From Acidobacteriaceae bacterium (GTDB lineage: Bacteria; Acidobacteriota; Terriglobia; Terriglobales; Acidobacteriaceae), in NCBI GenBank assembly GCA_030039895.1, contig JASHUR010000245.1, forward strand, positions 1 to 7,392: DNA of 7,392 nt, read 5' to 3'. The position numbers and the translations under genes were made by a program. The notes under the pieces were generated by a model, which did no database searches, was not told where the DNA came from, and worked only from the letters and a program-made list of their open reading frames with translations. Shown one piece after another: positions 5,639 to 7,392 of the stretch (position 1 is the stretch's first letter; every line of letters begins with the position of its first letter).

Positions 5639-7392
5639 ATGGCAGTGAGGGCCCTCAGCGGGTATCCGTCAACCGTCAACGCAGCATTCAGGTTGCGCTC
5701 CGCTTCGCGAATTTTCTTCCTCCTGCTGCTCGCGGCGCTTCTTGCCCCTTCGCCTGCCTTCACTCAGGCTCTCACCGTCCAAAACCCCGGCACCGGAACC
5801 GTCCCTCTCGGCGGCAAGTGGCAGTTCCACCTCGGCGACAATCTCGCCTGGGCCAACCCCTCCTTCGACGACTCCAACTGGGAGCAGCTCAGCGCCAGCG
5901 AGCCTTGGGGTGCGCAAACCCATCCCTCTTATGCTGGCTTCGCCTGGTACCGTCGCCATATCGCTATCGACAATTCCGGCCCCGCCGCCACAAAGCACCT
6001 CGCCGTTCTTATTCCGCCGGTCGAAGATGCGTATGACCTTTACTGGAACGGAAAGAAAATCGGCAGCTACGGCGGCCTTCCGCCTCACGCCGTATGGTGG
6101 CTGACGGGTCATAGCGCAGTCTACATGCTTCCTGCTTCTTCCGGATCAGGAGTCCTCGCCCTTCGGGTCTGGAAAGCGCCGCTATCTTCTGTCGATCCTT
6201 CCGAGGTCGGCGGCTTCTTTGCGGTTCCCTCGCTCGGAGATGCTCGCGTACTCGCCACAAACCCCGTGCTTCGCTCTTACGCAAATGATGAGCGCCGCTT
6301 GCCCAACCTGCTGATCTCCGCTGTAATCCTGGTCGCTGGACTTCTCAGCCTGCTCCTCTATTTCCGCGACCGCGATCAGGGCCTGTACCTGTGGCTTGCT
6401 CTTTACCTTTTAGGTGGCGGACTCGTCAATCTTCAGACGATGTCTGTGGTCCGCCAGGCGCTCACATTCCGCGCCTACCAGCTCATCACTCAGTTGCTTG
6501 AATCTACTCAGGACATCTCGATGTGGTTCATTCTGCTGTCCCTTTTCGGGATGGCGAAAGACCGCCGCTGGCGCCGCGTCACCTTGTGGCTGGTTACTGC
6601 CTATCTTTCCGCGCAGGCAATCGATATCGTCGCCATCTTCCTATGGGCAAAAGCATGGCCGTCCTTACCCTGGATCGATGGGGTCACCACGGCTGTGTAT
6701 TCCATCACACCCCTCTATGTGTTCGTCATCATCGGATACGGCCTCACCCGGCGCAAGCATCTCACTCTGTGGCCCCTCATCATCGCCGCCTGCTTAAGCG
6801 GACTCTATAATTGCACCGTTAATCTCCTAGGACAGGGTATCCGCTTTACCCATTGGACCATCGCAAACACCGTAATCAATCTGGGCGTCCGCATAGGCCC
6901 ATACTCCTTCGGCTTTGCCTTCATCCTCAGCACTCTTATCTTCCTCGCTCTCATCTTCACCATCGCCCGCGAGCAGTTCCTTGAGCGCGAACGGCAGGCC
7001 CGCGTCGAGCTCGAAATCAAGTCCGCGCAGGAAGTCCAGAAGGTACTCGTCCCCGAAAATACCCCCGCCATCCCCGGACTCGCCATCGCCAGTATCTACC
7101 GCCCTGCCGAGGAAGTCGGCGGAGACTTCTTCCAGGTCATCCCCTCCGGCAACGGAGGCGCCATCATCGTACTCGGTGACGTCAGCGGCAAGGGCCTCAA
7201 GGCCGCCATGACCGTCTCCCTCATCGTCGGTACTCTCCGTGCGCTGGCTGACTATACCCAGAGCCCCGCGCAAATCCTCGCCGGGCTCAACCGCCGTCTC
7301 ATCGGACGCACCGACGGCGGCTTCGCCACCTGCGTCGTCGCGCGCATCACGCCCGATGGTCTGGTCACCCTGGCCAACGCCGGCCACCTCGC
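5639..7392 (+). CDS. Sensor-type SpoIIE/PP2C phosphatase: signal peptide, sugar-binding-like ectodomain, seven membrane helices, phosphatase domain (3' truncated)
   Basis: The frame is open for 584 codons and leaves the window. Residues 1-43 form a signal peptide: Arg-rich start, hydrophobic core 25-36, likely cleavage after FTQA. Residues 45-210 look like an extracytoplasmic beta-sandwich of the glycoside-hydrolase-family-2 sugar-binding or galactose-binding type, with GGKWQFHLGD (58-67), DDSNWEQL (77-84), GFAWYRRHI (100-108) and DAYDLYWNGKKIG (130-142). Seven hydrophobic segments follow, at about 222-241, 248-265, 291-305, 315-336, 350-369, 376-397 and 421-443. This layout resembles 7TMR-DISM sensors. 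A charged helical linker (444-468) joins the phosphatase domain, which shows VLVPE, GGDFF (Asp496) and GDVSGKG (Asp514), ending at ANAGH (580-583). The later metal motifs lie beyond the window. It probably senses an envelope or external carbohydrate-like cue and dephosphorylates a cytoplasmic regulator; ligand and partner are unknown. Confidence 0.9.
   Translation, partial: MAVRALSGYPSTVNAAFRLRSASRIFFLLLLAALLAPSPAFTQALTVQNPGTGTVPLGGKWQFHLGDNLAWANPSFDDSNWEQLSASEPWGAQTHPSYAGFAWYRRHIAIDNSGPAATKHLAVLIPPVEDAYDLYWNGKKIGSYGGLPPHAVWWLTGHSAVYMLPASSGSGVLALRVWKAPLSSVDPSEVGGFFAVPSLGDARVLATNPVLRSYANDERRLPNLLISAVILVAGLLSLLLYFRDRDQGLYLWLALYLLGGGLVNLQTMSVVRQALTFRAYQLITQLLESTQDISMWFILLSLFGMAKDRRWRRVTLWLVTAYLSAQAIDIVAIFLWAKAWPSLPWIDGVTTAVYSITPLYVFVIIGYGLTRRKHLTLWPLIIAACLSGLYNCTVNLLGQGIRFTHWTIANTVINLGVRIGPYSFGFAFILSTLIFLALIFTIAREQFLERERQARVELEIKSAQEVQKVLVPENTPAIPGLAIASIYRPAEEVGGDFFQVIPSGNGGAIIVLGDVSGKGLKAAMTVSLIVGTLRALADYTQSPAQILAGLNRRLIGRTDGGFATCVVARITPDGLVTLANAGHL

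Noticed and set aside
5608..6036. A + strand frame beginning TTG at 5608 and running 142 codons
   Set aside because: It overlaps the signal peptide and ectodomain of the phosphatase in another frame and shows Arg/Pro-rich shadow composition.
6827..7387. Minus-strand open frame opposite the phosphatase linker and catalytic domain
   Set aside because: It is a Gly/Asp/Glu-rich antisense shadow. The + strand has the conserved GGDFF and GDVSGKG motifs.
1..7392. tRNA, rRNA, CRISPR array, insertion sequence or toxin-antitoxin pair
   Set aside because: I saw no cloverleaf-like segment, regularly spaced repeats, transposase motifs or terminal inverted repeats. All strong coding signal is accounted for by the listed genes.

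Overview
The window is about 60% G+C and reads like a chromosomal segment of an acidobacterium (Acidobacteriota, Terriglobia-like). I base this on the look of the proteins: membrane-anchored SpoIIE-type phosphatases, a K+-independent proton-pumping pyrophosphatase, and small DinB-superfamily enzymes. No rRNA, tRNA, CRISPR array, insertion sequence or phage gene is visible. The lineage is an inference that I could not test by search.

Layout. Positions 1-186 hold the C-terminus of an unidentified membrane protein on the + strand. One base later begins a + strand lipoprotein of the OpuAC/ProX osmoprotectant-binding family (188-1072). Two bases after its stop begins a DinB-superfamily protein (1075-1620). 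The three are probably co-transcribed. Ten bases further on, convergent, ends a minus-strand gene for a four-helix membrane protein with a SpoIIE/RsbU-type PP2C phosphatase domain (1631-2812). Upstream of it lie a candidate promoter and a long, nearly perfect hairpin (2893-2937), which sits just after the end of the next minus-strand gene. That gene is hppA (2993-5251), a 752-residue membrane pyrophosphatase with the K+-independent signature. hppA has a good SD sequence and a convincing sigma70-like promoter. A 387-base divergent intergenic region (5252-5638) follows. From 5639 a + strand gene runs off the window end. It encodes a second SpoIIE-type phosphatase with a signal peptide, a sugar-binding-like beta-sandwich ectodomain and seven membrane helices; only the first half of the catalytic domain is visible.

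How the genes may work together. HppA uses pyrophosphate hydrolysis to energise the membrane. The left cluster captures osmoprotectants. Both phosphatases look like membrane sensors that would signal by dephosphorylating an anti-sigma-factor antagonist or similar partner. No such partner (RsbV/RsbW type) is in the window, so any joint stress or energy response is inference from position only. I found no clearly new system. The most interesting points are the ectodomain-7TM-SpoIIE architecture, the two phosphatases bracketing hppA, and the structured intergenic DNA on both sides of hppA.
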